Shown here one piece after another: positions 1-7,694 of a stretch of 64,000 nucleotides of DNA. The notes beneath the pieces were generated by a model. The model did no database searches, was not told where the DNA came from, and saw only the letters and a list, made by a program, of their open reading frames with translations. This DNA is from Curtobacterium sp. HSID17257. Its GTDB lineage: Bacteria > Actinomycetota > Actinomycetes > Actinomycetales > Microbacteriaceae. Each line of letters opens with the position of its first letter. Within the stretch, counting starts at the first letter, position 1. The DNA lies in contig NZ_RBLU01000001.1 in assembly GCF_003989515.1 (NCBI RefSeq), positions 1-64,000 on the forward strand. The letters run 5' to 3'. The translations under genes and the position numbers were made by a program.

Positions 1-656
1 TCCGGGGTCGCGTCGGCCGTCACCGCCGCGACCGCCTCGTGCACCGTCACGGGCGTGCCCACCCCGACCGGCGAGCCGACCTCGAGCACGCTGGTGCCGA
101 CGGCCCACGGTGCGGTCGCGAGCTGCTCGACGAGCCGGACGAGCAGCGCCTGTCGGGCGGCACCCTCCCCGCGCAGCGCGACGATCCCGCCCACCCGGCG
201 AAGGTCGACCACGACCGTCTCGTCCTGGCGGGTCCCGAGCGACACCGCCGTGGCGAACTCGGCCGGGGCTCCGCCGACGAGCGGGACCGTCTGCAGCGCC
301 CACATCGGCGCCGACCAGGTCCGACCGTCCGGCGTGGCGGTCCACGGTGCCGGCGGCGCGATCGTCGGCGAGGCGACGTCGATCCGCACGGTTGCCCCGA
401 CCGTGATCCGCACCGCTCCGGGGAACAGCACGCCCGCCCCGGCGCACGAGGCCTCGATGCCGCGGAGCACCCGGTCGACGGCCCAGGCGGCGGCCGGGTC
501 CCGGCGGACCTGGTCGGCCCAGACGAGGGCGTCGGTCGAGGTCCGGCGGCGCAGCGCGACGAGGGTCGGCACCACGACGGCCAGCGCTCCCAGGAGCACG
601 ACGACCGACATCGTGAGCAGCAGGTGCGACTCGGGGGCGAGGAACGACCAGGTCAT
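1..656 (-). CDS. Hypothetical membrane protein, type VII locus (C-terminus beyond window)
   Basis: This frame is open from an ATG at 656 through base 1, so the C-terminus lies outside the window. The first ~40 residues start MTWSFLAPES and contain one clear hydrophobic segment (about residues 10-34), followed by a basic stretch, so the protein is probably anchored with the rest cytoplasmic. The body has a hydrophobic beta/alpha pattern around VDLRRVGGIVALRGEG and a QLATAPW motif. That pattern faintly recalls a domain in actinobacterial LysM/BTAD proteins, but I do not assign a family. The ATG overlaps the stop of the gene before it (TCA/CAT at 653-656), indicating translational coupling. Function unknown; a role in type VII secretion is inferred only from position. 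Confidence 0.6.
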   Translation of the reverse strand, partial: MTWSFLAPESHLLLTMSVVVLLGALAVVVPTLVALRRRTSTDALVWADQVRRDPAAAWAVDRVLRGIEASCAGAGVLFPGAVRITVGATVRIDVASPTIAPPAPWTATPDGRTWSAPMWALQTVPLVGGAPAEFATAVSLGTRQDETVVVDLRRVGGIVALRGEGAARQALLVRLVEQLATAPWAVGTSVLEVGSPVGVGTPVTVHEAVAAVTADATP

Positions 657-1381
657 GCGCGGGCCTCGGCGATCTGGGAGATCCGGCGCTCGAGTGCGGT
701 CGGCTCGGTGCCGGGCACGTCCGTCCAGCGGAAGGTGGTCATGACGGCGTCGAAGAGCATCACCAGTGCGTCGGTGAGCTGCTCGGCGGCCTCGGGGTCC
801 GCCGGGTCGCTGCGGCTGATCGCCGAGAACGACATGAGCACCCACCGACCCGGACGGTGCGGGACGGGGATCGAGTACGTGACCTGGCGGTCGTCGACGA
901 CGGGCAGGTCCGCGCCGACCTCCGGGAGCTCGGCTGCGACGTCCGCGCGCCGGACCGTCTGCTCGGTGCGTGCGGCGGTGCCGCCGTCGACCTCGCGCAG
1001 CCCCGTGTCGTCGGGGTCGAGCCGGGTCGGCAGGGCTTCGGCGAGAAGCTGCGCGACGACCTGCTCGGGGGCCTCCTCGGAGTCGTCGTCCACCTCGGAC
1101 TCGATGATCGACACCGGGGGCGTGTAGCCGTCGACGGGCTGGACCGGCATGTACACCGCGGTCGCGCCGCTGTCCCCGGCCTCGACCACGGCGCGCAGCA
1201 GGCGCTTCCGCATCTCCTGTCGCAGGGGTTCCGCGCGGTCCCGCGGCAGGTCGTCCGGCAGCGCCCGGGCGATCACGGTGCGGACGATCTCGCCGAGTTC
1301 CCCGCGCTGGTCCTCGCCGGCGGGCAGGCGTGCCCACCCGGGCGGGACGACGACCAGGAACGACGCGGTCGGAGCGGTCAT
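653..1381 (-). CDS. Hypothetical protein, type VII secretion locus
   Basis: A 242-residue soluble-looking protein beginning MTAPTASFLVVVPPGW, with no signal peptide or membrane segment. Its middle is acidic (residues about 85-110) and its C-terminal third has an aromatic beta-strand pattern (YSIPVPHRPGRWVLMSFSA). Start and stop overlap both neighbours by 4 bp, so it is one link in a tightly coupled operon. The Trp/Pro-rich N-terminus resembles that of the preceding gene's product, which hints at a shared fold. I do not recognise the family. Position beside WXG100 genes suggests a T7SS accessory or chaperone-like role, by inference only. Confidence 0.6.
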   Translation of the reverse strand: MTAPTASFLVVVPPGWARLPAGEDQRGELGEIVRTVIARALPDDLPRDRAEPLRQEMRKRLLRAVVEAGDSGATAVYMPVQPVDGYTPPVSIIESEVDDDSEEAPEQVVAQLLAEALPTRLDPDDTGLREVDGGTAARTEQTVRRADVAAELPEVGADLPVVDDRQVTYSIPVPHRPGRWVLMSFSAISRSDPADPEAAEQLTDALVMLFDAVMTTFRWTDVPGTEPTALERRISQIAEARA

Positions 1382-1968
1382 GCGTGCACCTCGTTCTCCA
1401 CGGTGGCGAGCAGGTCGACGACGAGCGGTGCGAAGACCGGGACGAGCCCGAGGTCCGTCGTCCGCCAGAGCACGTGCGTGTCGACGCCGTCGGCCCGGCG
1501 GACGGCCGTGACGCTCGCCCAGATCGCGCCGTCCTCGTCGAGGTCGTAGCGGGTGACGACGGGCCCCTCGCCCCCGACGTGCCCCGGGAGCTCGTCGACC
1601 GACGGCGGCTCGACCGGCAGGCCACCGGTCGCTCCGGCCAGCTCGAGCAGCTCGGTGGTGCCGCCCTCGGCGAGCCCGACGGTGACCACGACGGGCAGCG
1701 GCCAGTTCCCCGGCACCGCGAGCGAGGCGACGAGCCACTGGCCCGGCCCGAGACCGGCGCGGAACGCCAGCAGGGTGTCGAGTGCCGCGACGGTGTCGAG
1801 TCGCTCGTCCGTCCGGTGCTCCGGACGCTCGTCGTCGAGCCGGACGACCGCGTCGAACAGCTCGAGCGTCTCGGCACGCCAGGCGGTGTCGACCTCGTCC
1901 GGGTGCGGCACGAGGAGCCAGGTGGCGCCGTCGGTGGTGATGCTCGACGAGACGGTGGCGGTGGTCAC
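1378..1968 (-). CDS. Hypothetical protein, type VII secretion locus
   Basis: A 196-residue protein without membrane segments. Features visible are a WLLVPHPDEVDTAW motif near residue 17, a PGQWLVASLAVPGNWP stretch near residue 75 and a VLWRTTDLGLVPVFAPL segment near the end. The downstream gene starts inside its stop codon (1378-1381). It lies 28 bp after the large T7SS-module protein on the same strand, so probably the same transcript. It could be a chaperone or adaptor for the substrates encoded upstream, but nothing in the sequence proves a function. Confidence 0.6.
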   Translation of the reverse strand: MTTATVSSSITTDGATWLLVPHPDEVDTAWRAETLELFDAVVRLDDERPEHRTDERLDTVAALDTLLAFRAGLGPGQWLVASLAVPGNWPLPVVVTVGLAEGGTTELLELAGATGGLPVEPPSVDELPGHVGGEGPVVTRYDLDEDGAIWASVTAVRRADGVDTHVLWRTTDLGLVPVFAPLVVDLLATVENEVHA

Positions 1969-1996
1969 GGTGGTCCTCTCGGGGGTGCAGCGGGGG

Positions 1997-3571
1997 TCAG
2001 CGCTGGGCGGCGGGGACGGTCGGCAGGTCGGTGACGGGGTGCTTGTGCTCCGCCACCCACTCGGTCCACGGCCGCTCCTGGTCGGCGCCGATGCCGATCG
2101 GGCCGATCACCAGGCCGGCGATCGCGTTGCCCTTGCCCCAGGCGCTCATGAAGCCGTTCGCGCCGGCGTGGTACCAGGGCGCCGCGGTGACGCCCGACCG
2201 GAGGCGGTTCAGCTTCTCGAAGTCACTCAAGCGGTCGCGGGTGAACTGGAAGTCGACGCCACCCAAACGCTCGCCCCAGTCCTTGAGCCCACCGCGGGTG
2301 CCGACCTCGGTCCAGAACTGCTTCTTGACGAGCTTCGCGTCGTTCGCGACGACCTTGTGGATCTTCGCGACGTTCCACCAGTTCGGGTTGTCGGAGAACT
2401 TCGCCGCGAAGTCGGCCTTCGTCCCGATGGACTCGACCTTCGTCCGTTCGAGGTTCCGCTTCGCGCCGTGGAGCACCTGTGCGAGCGTGTCCCGTTCGTT
2501 CCGGAGCGTGACGATCTCGCGTCGGCCGGCGTTCCGGCCCGCCGCGGTGGTCGCTGCTGCCTTGCGCGCACGAGCGGCCGTGAGCGACGTCTTCACGGCC
2601 TCCAGGTCGGCCTTCCGCGCGGTGACCTCGGCCTTCGCCGTCCCGAGCGCCTTGTCGAACTTCGTGGTCATCGCGCCCTTGGTCGCCTTGATGCCGTTGC
2701 TGACTGCGGTCGAGGTGACCTTCGTGATCGCGGTGCCGAGTCCGAGCGTCAGCACGCCGACGACGGCCATGACGAGGTCGAAGACGTTGCCCTCGCCCAT
2801 CGCGAAGGTCGCCGCCTGCGCGATCAGGGTCATCCCCGCGGAGATGGCTCCGAGGATGGCGCCGATGCCGAGGCCCGGGATCAGGAAGGCGAAGACGGCC
2901 AGGACGATCCCGATGATGGTCAGGATCTTGATGAGCATGTGGATGAACTTGTACCAACCGGAGTCGTGCAGGCCGTCGTGCCAGCCGTCCCGCATGGTGC
3001 TCGCGGCCGTCCGACCCGCGGCGCTCAGCTGGTCGCGGGCGTCCTGCAGCTTCCGCTTCGCCGCCGCGACCGCGCCCTCGGCACCGGAGATCCGGTCGGC
3101 GCGCTTCTGGCTGTCCGCGGTGTCCTCCGGCGTCGGCTCCTTCCCGCCCGCCTTCGCATCGGCGACGGGGTCGGCGAGTCCCTGGTCCGAACCGAGGTCG
3201 CCCTTCGCGTCGATCGCGTCCTGCAGCGCCTGCCACGAGGTCCCCATGACGGTGCCCGCCGAGCGGTCGCTCTCGTCGCCGACCGCGGCGGCGAAGCCGG
3301 TCAGGGCCTCGCCCGCCGACCGGTAGCGTCCGGTCATCTGCTTCAGGGAGCCGGCGACGTCCTTCGCCCGCTTGCGGACGGCATCGACGGCCTCACCCTT
3401 GCCGACGGACTCGTCGCCGCTGCCGACCTTCTCGAGCGTCGCGGCGGTGGTCTCCATCGACTCCGCCATGTCCCGGTAGTACGCCGCGAGCTCGAGCACC
3501 TTCGCCGGCTGCGTCGTGATCGGGTCACCCGGCTCGTCGAGCGCGGCCCAGTCGCCTGCGCGGCCGGCCAT
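1997..3571 (-). CDS. Large T7SS-module protein with central membrane segments (module 2)
   Basis: 524 residues starting MAGRAGDW; this start is chosen because its ATG overlaps the preceding stop (TGATG at 3569-3573). The N-terminal ~120 residues are helical and share GDES, DAVRK and GRY motifs with the paralogue at 4517-5956, as expected for an LXG/WXG100-like secretion domain. A hydrophobic region of about two membrane spans lies near residues 205-260 and includes the motif IPGLGIGAILGAI. The C-terminal half is charged and helical with conserved NPNWW and ADQER motifs. It sits after a WXG100 gene and a small helical gene. Probable role: T7SS substrate or membrane component. No toxin motif is recognisable. 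Confidence 0.75.
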   Translation of the reverse strand: MAGRAGDWAALDEPGDPITTQPAKVLELAAYYRDMAESMETTAATLEKVGSGDESVGKGEAVDAVRKRAKDVAGSLKQMTGRYRSAGEALTGFAAAVGDESDRSAGTVMGTSWQALQDAIDAKGDLGSDQGLADPVADAKAGGKEPTPEDTADSQKRADRISGAEGAVAAAKRKLQDARDQLSAAGRTAASTMRDGWHDGLHDSGWYKFIHMLIKILTIIGIVLAVFAFLIPGLGIGAILGAISAGMTLIAQAATFAMGEGNVFDLVMAVVGVLTLGLGTAITKVTSTAVSNGIKATKGAMTTKFDKALGTAKAEVTARKADLEAVKTSLTAARARKAAATTAAGRNAGRREIVTLRNERDTLAQVLHGAKRNLERTKVESIGTKADFAAKFSDNPNWWNVAKIHKVVANDAKLVKKQFWTEVGTRGGLKDWGERLGGVDFQFTRDRLSDFEKLNRLRSGVTAAPWYHAGANGFMSAWGKGNAIAGLVIGPIGIGADQERPWTEWVAEHKHPVTDLPTVPAAQR

Positions 3572-3864
3572 CAGGCGGACTCCTCGTGCGACTGCAGGCC
3601 GTCGGTCAGCTGCTGCTGCAGGTCGCGCCACGTCTCGACCGAGTTCTGCAGGTTCTTGTCGAGCTTGTCGACGTTCTTGCGGATCTTCTCGCGGTGGAGC
3701 TTCCAGTCCTTGCTGAAGTGCGAGAAGGCGTCCTGCAGGTGGGACTCGCCGAAGACGCCGTGGTACTGGTCGTCGTCGGACTTCTGGTGTTCGAGCTCGT
3801 CGTTGATGGCGTGCACCTTCGCGGCGCTGTCGCTGAGCTCCTGGCTGATCACGAGATCGGACAC
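3571..3864 (-). CDS. Small helical WXG100-like partner protein (module 2)
   Basis: 97 residues, entirely helical and charged, with no signal peptide. Key motifs are DELEHQKSDD (residues 23-32) and DWKLHREKIRKN (about 53-64). The 106-residue protein at 5956-6276 shares both motifs and is clearly a paralogue. Length matches Esx-type proteins, but the W-x-G turn is replaced by a DW motif. Its stop overlaps the start of the large protein by one base, so the two are made together. By analogy with Lap-type partners of LXG effectors in Firmicutes, it may pair with the large protein's N-terminal domain for export (inference). Confidence 0.75.
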   Translation of the reverse strand: MSDLVISQELSDSAAKVHAINDELEHQKSDDDQYHGVFGESHLQDAFSHFSKDWKLHREKIRKNVDKLDKNLQNSVETWRDLQQQLTDGLQSHEESA

Positions 3865-3897
3865 GGGTACCTCCGAGGGAACGGGACGAGAACGGGA

Positions 3898-3942
3898 CGC
3901 GCCCCGGCCGACATCGCTGACGGCAGCGTCGACCGGGGCGCG
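3898..3942 (-). terminator. Intercistronic hairpin behind the WXG100 gene
   Basis: A 10-bp GC arm (CGCGCCCCGG) at 3898-3907 pairs with 3933-3942, with a further small stem (CGCTG/CAGCG) inside. There is no T-tract. It lies between the WXG100 stop and the partner start, so it may act as a leaky terminator or mRNA stabiliser that raises WXG100 output over downstream genes. A comparable hairpin lies at the same place in module 1. Confidence 0.55.
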
Positions 3943-3951
3943 GGGAGCGCG

Positions 3952-4245
3952 CTACTTGATGGCGTTCGCGAGTTCCTGGTCGGTCTGCTGCAGCGCCTCG
4001 GCCGCCTTGTTCAGGTACATCGACATGCCCTCGAGACCCTCGATGGTCTTCGTCGCACCGTCGTTGAACTCCTGGTACGAGCTCCCGAACGCGACCGACG
4101 ACTGGTCCGTCACGTAGCCGCCGGAGATCAGCGAGTCCACCAGGGACTTCAGCTCCCGCAGCTTCGAGGTGATGTCCTGCTCACCGTTCACGAGTCGGGT
4201 CGCGGCGTCCTGCATCTCGCCGTAGGTCACGTTCAAGTTGGGCAT
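3952..4245 (-). CDS. WXG100 family protein, copy 2
   Basis: 97 residues (MPNLNVTYGEMQDAA...), two long helices separated by the turn region SVAFGSSYQEF at about residues 49-59, which takes the place of the W-x-G hairpin. Length and helical hairpin shape fit secreted EsxA/EsxB-like proteins. The protein is identical to that of the gene at 6392-6685, and the DNA differs at one synonymous position only (4228 against 6668). A ribosome-binding sequence CAGGAG lies just upstream. It heads module 2 of the tandem T7SS locus. Role: small secreted ESX substrate or export partner, known for the family. Confidence 0.85.
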   Translation of the reverse strand: MPNLNVTYGEMQDAATRLVNGEQDITSKLRELKSLVDSLISGGYVTDQSSVAFGSSYQEFNDGATKTIEGLEGMSMYLNKAAEALQQTDQELANAIK

Positions 4246-4516
4246 GGCCTGCTCCTGTCGTTCGTCGCGCCCCCCGGTCGAGGGACACCGGGAACGTTAT
4301 TCCAGAGCGGAACCATCTCGGGGGGTACATTTCTCGACGCGGTCCACCCGGGGGCGTGCACAGTGATGTGCACATTCCAGTACATCGCCGTCGTATCGGG
4401 CTCGGTACCGAGCGGTATTCACATGCCACCGCCGTGTCGAGACTTGCGAGTATCGGCGTGTCGCGCTTCGGGAAGCGGTCCGTTGTCCCCCGGAAGCCGG
4501 ACAGGCTCCGGCGCGA
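4246..4516 (-). promoter_or_regulatory. Module 2 upstream region with palindromes
   Basis: This gap precedes the second WXG100 gene and should hold its promoter. I see two perfect palindromes: ATGTGCACAT at 4366-4375 and GCTCGGTACCGAGC at 4400-4413. The latter shares the core CGGTACCG with two sites in front of the first WXG100 gene (6716-6745). No convincing -35/-10 pair was found and no gene is evident. Confidence 0.35.
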
Positions 4517-5956
4517 TCAGCCCGTGGTGAGCGCCGCGTTCGCGTCCTTCCAGCCCGGGACACGCTCCTGGTCACTGCCCCAGCCGGTCGGCTTGATGCC
4601 CTGGCCGTAGACGAACGTGTTCGCCCAGCTGGCCACGACGCGACCTCCAGCGGCCCACGAGTGCCACGTCGGCGACGCGGCGATCGGCACGCCGTACTTC
4701 GACCACATCTCCTTCTGCATCTTCGTCATCTCGAACTGCCGGTCGACACTGAACAGGCGCTCCCACTGCCAGCCCTTGCCGTCCTTGCCGAAGACGTCGA
4801 GCACCTTCGCCTTGTCCTCGTTCCAGAGCGCCCGGCTCGGCCGCCACCAGTTCGGCTTCTCCTTGAAGCCGTCGAGCACGTTCTTCGTCCTCGCGGCCGT
4901 GAAGGTCTGCTTCACCGTCGCGATCTGCCCACTGAGTTCCCGCATCTCGGACCGTGCCGCGGAGTACTCGCTTCCCGTACGGGCGCCGAGTGCCTTCGTG
5001 ATCTGCACGGAGCGCAGGTCCTGCAGGTTCCTGATCTTGTCCAGCGACGTCTTCTGGAAGCCGGCGAACCCCTTCGCGAGCCCGGCGGTCTTCAGCGTCG
5101 AGACCGCCTTCGTCAGGGCTCCACCGACGCCGACGAGCACCAGACCGACCGCCGAGGTGATCACGTCGAGCCAGGAGCCCTCGCCCATGCTCGCGAGCGC
5201 GATGTTGGCGACGAGGGTCACGGACGCCGCCACGGCCGCCATGAAGGTCAGGATCCCCACGCCGGGGATCAGGATGGCCAGCGCGGCCAGGGCGATGCCG
5301 ATGTAGGTGAAGATCTTGACCAGGATCTTGAGCAGCTTCGAAAAGAACGCCTTGATCTTGTCGCCGAGGGTGTCGTGCAGGCCGTCGTCCCAGGCCGCGC
5401 GGATCGTCGACGCTGCCTGGCGGCCGGCACCGTTCAGGGTGTCGACGGCGCGTCGCAGCTTCGCGGTCGCCGCGTCCGCTCCCGCCCGTGCGTCCTCGGT
5501 CGCGCGGTGCTTCGCGTCGACCGCCCCCTGCTCGTCCGCGGTCATGGGCGGGGCGTCCTGCGCCCGACCCTGCGACGGGTCGACCATGCTCGCGGCCCGC
5601 GACCCGGCTGCCGACGCGTCCTCGGCCTCACGCAACGCTGCGGCGGACTCGTCGAGCGCGGTCTCGAGCGACGGCAGGTACCCGGTCAGGGCGTCCCGGA
5701 TCGCGTCGTAGCGGCCGGACATCTTCTGCAGCGAAGCAGCGACCTCGCCGCTCTTCTTCCGGACGGCGTCGGCGGACTCGCCCTTGAACTGCGACTCGTC
5801 GCCCTCGCCGATGCGCTTCAGGACGTCCGCCTCGCTGCGGATCTCGTCGGCGATCGACCGGTAGTAGTCGACCAGCTCGTGGACCACCTGCGTGTCCGCG
5901 ACGATCGGGTCCGAGGCCTCGCCGACGAGCGACCAGTTCCCTCCGCGGGCGGGCAT
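4517..5956 (-). CDS. Large T7SS-module protein with central membrane segments (module 1)
   Basis: 479 residues starting MPARGGNWSLVGEASDPI; the ATG overlaps the previous stop (TGATG). N-terminal residues 1-120 are helical with GDES, GESADAVRK and SGRYDA motifs. An Ala-rich charged stretch follows, then about two hydrophobic spans near residues 200-255 (motif AILIPGVGILTFMA). The C-terminal part contains KPNWW and GSDQER motifs shared with the module 2 paralogue. The alignable pattern over the whole length shows duplication followed by strong divergence. Likely a T7SS substrate or machinery component; biochemical activity unknown. Confidence 0.75.
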   Translation of the reverse strand: MPARGGNWSLVGEASDPIVADTQVVHELVDYYRSIADEIRSEADVLKRIGEGDESQFKGESADAVRKKSGEVAASLQKMSGRYDAIRDALTGYLPSLETALDESAAALREAEDASAAGSRAASMVDPSQGRAQDAPPMTADEQGAVDAKHRATEDARAGADAATAKLRRAVDTLNGAGRQAASTIRAAWDDGLHDTLGDKIKAFFSKLLKILVKIFTYIGIALAALAILIPGVGILTFMAAVAASVTLVANIALASMGEGSWLDVITSAVGLVLVGVGGALTKAVSTLKTAGLAKGFAGFQKTSLDKIRNLQDLRSVQITKALGARTGSEYSAARSEMRELSGQIATVKQTFTAARTKNVLDGFKEKPNWWRPSRALWNEDKAKVLDVFGKDGKGWQWERLFSVDRQFEMTKMQKEMWSKYGVPIAASPTWHSWAAGGRVVASWANTFVYGQGIKPTGWGSDQERVPGWKDANAALTTG

Positions 5957-6276
5957 CAGGCGGCCGTCCCGTCGGTGTGGCCCGTGTCCGTGCGTTCGGT
6001 CGTGAGCTTCTCCGCCAGGTCGTGCTCGAGCGCCGACCAGTTCTCGACAGACTTCTGCATCTTGTCGTGCAGGTCCTTCACCGCGCCCGTCATCTTGCCG
6101 CGGTGGATCTTCCAGTCGCCGGAGAAGTCGTGCATCGCCCGCTGCACGTCGTGCTGGCCGTAGACCGCGGTCAGGGCACGGTCGTCGGACTTCTGGTGCT
6201 CCAGCTCGTCGGAGATGTGCTGGAGCTTCGTGGCCGAGTCCTCGAGGACGGCCTTGGTGATGATGAGGTCTGCCAT
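5956..6276 (-). CDS. Small helical WXG100-like partner protein (module 1)
   Basis: 106 residues, all-helical and charged, with DELEHQKSDD near residue 23 and DFSGDWKIHRGKM near residue 50. It is a paralogue of the 97-residue protein at 3571-3864, with an extra Thr/Gly-rich tail of about 12 residues. It is translationally coupled to the large protein that follows (1-base stop/start overlap). Probable dimerisation or targeting partner for that protein, inferred from size, shape and genetic coupling. Confidence 0.75.
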   Translation of the reverse strand: MADLIITKAVLEDSATKLQHISDELEHQKSDDRALTAVYGQHDVQRAMHDFSGDWKIHRGKMTGAVKDLHDKMQKSVENWSALEHDLAEKLTTERTDTGHTDGTAA

Positions 6277-6322
6277 GGGTGCTCCCGATCGCTGCCCGTG
6301 CCGGTGTGCCGGTGGAAGGTGG

Positions 6323-6352
6323 GACGGGCGGCCCGTCAGTGGGCCGCCCGTC
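6323..6352 (-). terminator. Intercistronic hairpin behind WXG100 copy 1
   Basis: A perfect 12-bp stem (GACGGGCGGCCC at 6323-6334 with its complement at 6341-6352) around a 6-nt loop. It lies between the WXG100 stop and the partner gene start. There is no T-run, so partial termination or protection from 3' decay is more likely than full termination. Confidence 0.6.
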
Positions 6353-6391
6353 GTCCGGAGCGGTCTGTGGTCGACCGCCCGGTGCCCCGCG

Positions 6392-6685
6392 CTACTTGAT
6401 GGCGTTCGCGAGTTCCTGGTCGGTCTGCTGCAGCGCCTCGGCCGCCTTGTTCAGGTACATCGACATGCCCTCGAGACCCTCGATGGTCTTCGTCGCACCG
6501 TCGTTGAACTCCTGGTACGAGCTCCCGAACGCGACCGACGACTGGTCCGTCACGTAGCCGCCGGAGATCAGCGAGTCCACCAGGGACTTCAGCTCCCGCA
6601 GCTTCGAGGTGATGTCCTGCTCACCGTTCACGAGTCGGGTCGCGGCGTCCTGCATCTCGCCGTAGGTGACGTTCAAGTTGGGCAT
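6392..6685 (-). CDS. WXG100 family protein, copy 1
   Basis: 97 residues, identical in protein sequence to the copy at 3952-4245; see there for motifs. Start chosen at ATG 6685, preceded by CAGGAG. An upstream ATG in the same frame exists but would add a poorly conserved, non-helical N-terminus. It is the first gene of module 1 and of the whole visible T7SS locus, so the promoter should lie in 6686-6860. A second copy of an identical secreted protein, with a downstream hairpin, suggests that dosage matters. Confidence 0.85.
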   Translation of the reverse strand: MPNLNVTYGEMQDAATRLVNGEQDITSKLRELKSLVDSLISGGYVTDQSSVAFGSSYQEFNDGATKTIEGLEGMSMYLNKAAEALQQTDQELANAIK

Positions 6686-6715
6686 GTCGTGCTCCTGGTC
6701 TCGATGTCGTTCGCC

Positions 6716-6745
6716 TCCGGTACCGGAAGCCGAGACGACGGTACC
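6716..6745. promoter_or_regulatory. Paired CGGTACCG palindromes upstream of WXG100 copy 1
   Basis: TCCGGTACCGGA at 6716-6727 is a perfect palindrome, and a second CGGTACCG lies at 6738-6745. The same octamer core occurs in front of the other WXG100 gene (4403-4410). It may be a shared operator for both modules; the match is short and could be chance. Confidence 0.25.
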
Positions 6746-6867
6746 GGCGCGGATGCCCCCGAACGGGGGTGTTCGAGGGCTGTTCACCTGGAGTTCCGCA
6801 GCACGAGAGGGCGATGAACGCGCCGTGCACGGCCGACCGTCCGACGGGGGTGACCCCGCGCACACGA

Positions 6868-6903
6868 CGAAGGGCGGGCCTCCCGGAGGAGACCCGCCCT
6901 TCG
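6868..6903 (-). terminator. Terminator of the rpsF-ssb-rpsR-rplI operon
   Basis: An 11-bp stem (CGAAGGGCGGG at 6868-6878 with its complement at 6893-6903) starts about 17 bases past the rplI stop on the minus strand. Position and stability fit an intrinsic terminator. Confidence 0.75.
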
Positions 6904-6919
6904 ACGGTGGTGACGCTGC

Positions 6920-7372
6920 TTACTTGGCGGCGACGACCTGCAGGGAGATCACTGCGGTGATGTCCTCGCGCAGACGCACGGTGGCCTCGTGGTCACCGAC
7001 GGTCTTGATGGTCGCGGGGACCTCGACCTTGCGCTTGTCCAGCGACCCGACGCCCTGCGCCTGGACGGCGTCGGCGACGTCGCCCGGACGGACGGAGCCG
7101 AAGAGACGACCGTCCTTGCCGGCCTTCACGGTCAGCTTGATGGTCGCGTTCTCGAGCTTCATCTTGAGGTCCTGGGCCTCTTCGATGGTGGCGAGCTCGC
7201 GAGCGGCACGGGCCGCACGGATCGACTCGACCTGCTTCTCGCCGCCCTTGGACCACGCGACAGCGAAGCCCTGGGGGATGAGGTAGTTGCGGGCGTAGCC
7301 GTTCTTGACGTCGACGACGTCACCGGCGGAACCGAGGCCGGAGACCTCGTGGGTGAGGATGAGCTTCGACAT
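6920..7372 (-). CDS. rplI: 50S ribosomal protein L9
   Basis: 150 residues. The N-terminal rRNA-binding domain is recognised by [19 protein letters not shown] (residues about 17-35). It is followed by the long connecting helix (residues about 45-75) and a compact C-terminal domain. Full family length. It is the last gene of the rpsF-ssb-rpsR-rplI operon, 14 bp after rpsR, and is followed by a hairpin terminator. It binds 23S rRNA domain V near the L1 stalk (family knowledge). Confidence 0.97.
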   Translation of the reverse strand: MSKLILTHEVSGLGSAGDVVDVKNGYARNYLIPQGFAVAWSKGGEKQVESIRAARAARELATIEEAQDLKMKLENATIKLTVKAGKDGRLFGSVRPGDVADAVQAQGVGSLDKRKVEVPATIKTVGDHEATVRLREDITAVISLQVVAAK

Positions 7373-7386
7373 GGGAAGTCCTCCGA

Positions 7387-7644
7387 TCAGCGGCCGGAGC
7401 CGGCGTAGGGGAGGAGCGCCATCTCACGGGCGTTCTTCACGGCACGGGCGATGAGGCGCTGCTCCTGGACGGAGACGCCGGTGATGCGACGGGCGCGGAT
7501 CTTGCCACGCTCCGAGATGAACTTGCGAAGGGTCGCGACGTCCTTGTAGTCGATGACGCCGACCTTGATCGACTTCGCGGGAGCGGCGTTCTTGCCGCCC
7601 TTGCCGCGAGGCTTCCGGCGGTCGCCGGTGCTCTTTCCAGCCAT
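7387..7644 (-). CDS. rpsR: 30S ribosomal protein S18
   Basis: 85 residues with the S18 core motifs [19 protein letters not shown] and RRITGV, and a basic N-terminal tail ([12 protein letters not shown]). No CXXC zinc motif, so this is the zinc-independent form. It lies 50 bp after ssb and 14 bp before rplI. S18 binds S6 on the 30S platform, consistent with rpsF in the same operon. Confidence 0.97.
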   Translation of the reverse strand: MAGKSTGDRRKPRGKGGKNAAPAKSIKVGVIDYKDVATLRKFISERGKIRARRITGVSVQEQRLIARAVKNAREMALLPYAGSGR

Positions 7645-7694
7645 TGTTTGTCCTTAGAGAAGAAGAAGTTGTGTGTCCGTCAGACCGCTGAGGA

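Noticed and set aside
4181-4575. Small frames between the two T7SS modules
   Set aside because: They overlap the WXG100 start region or the palindromic promoter area and have no supporting features.
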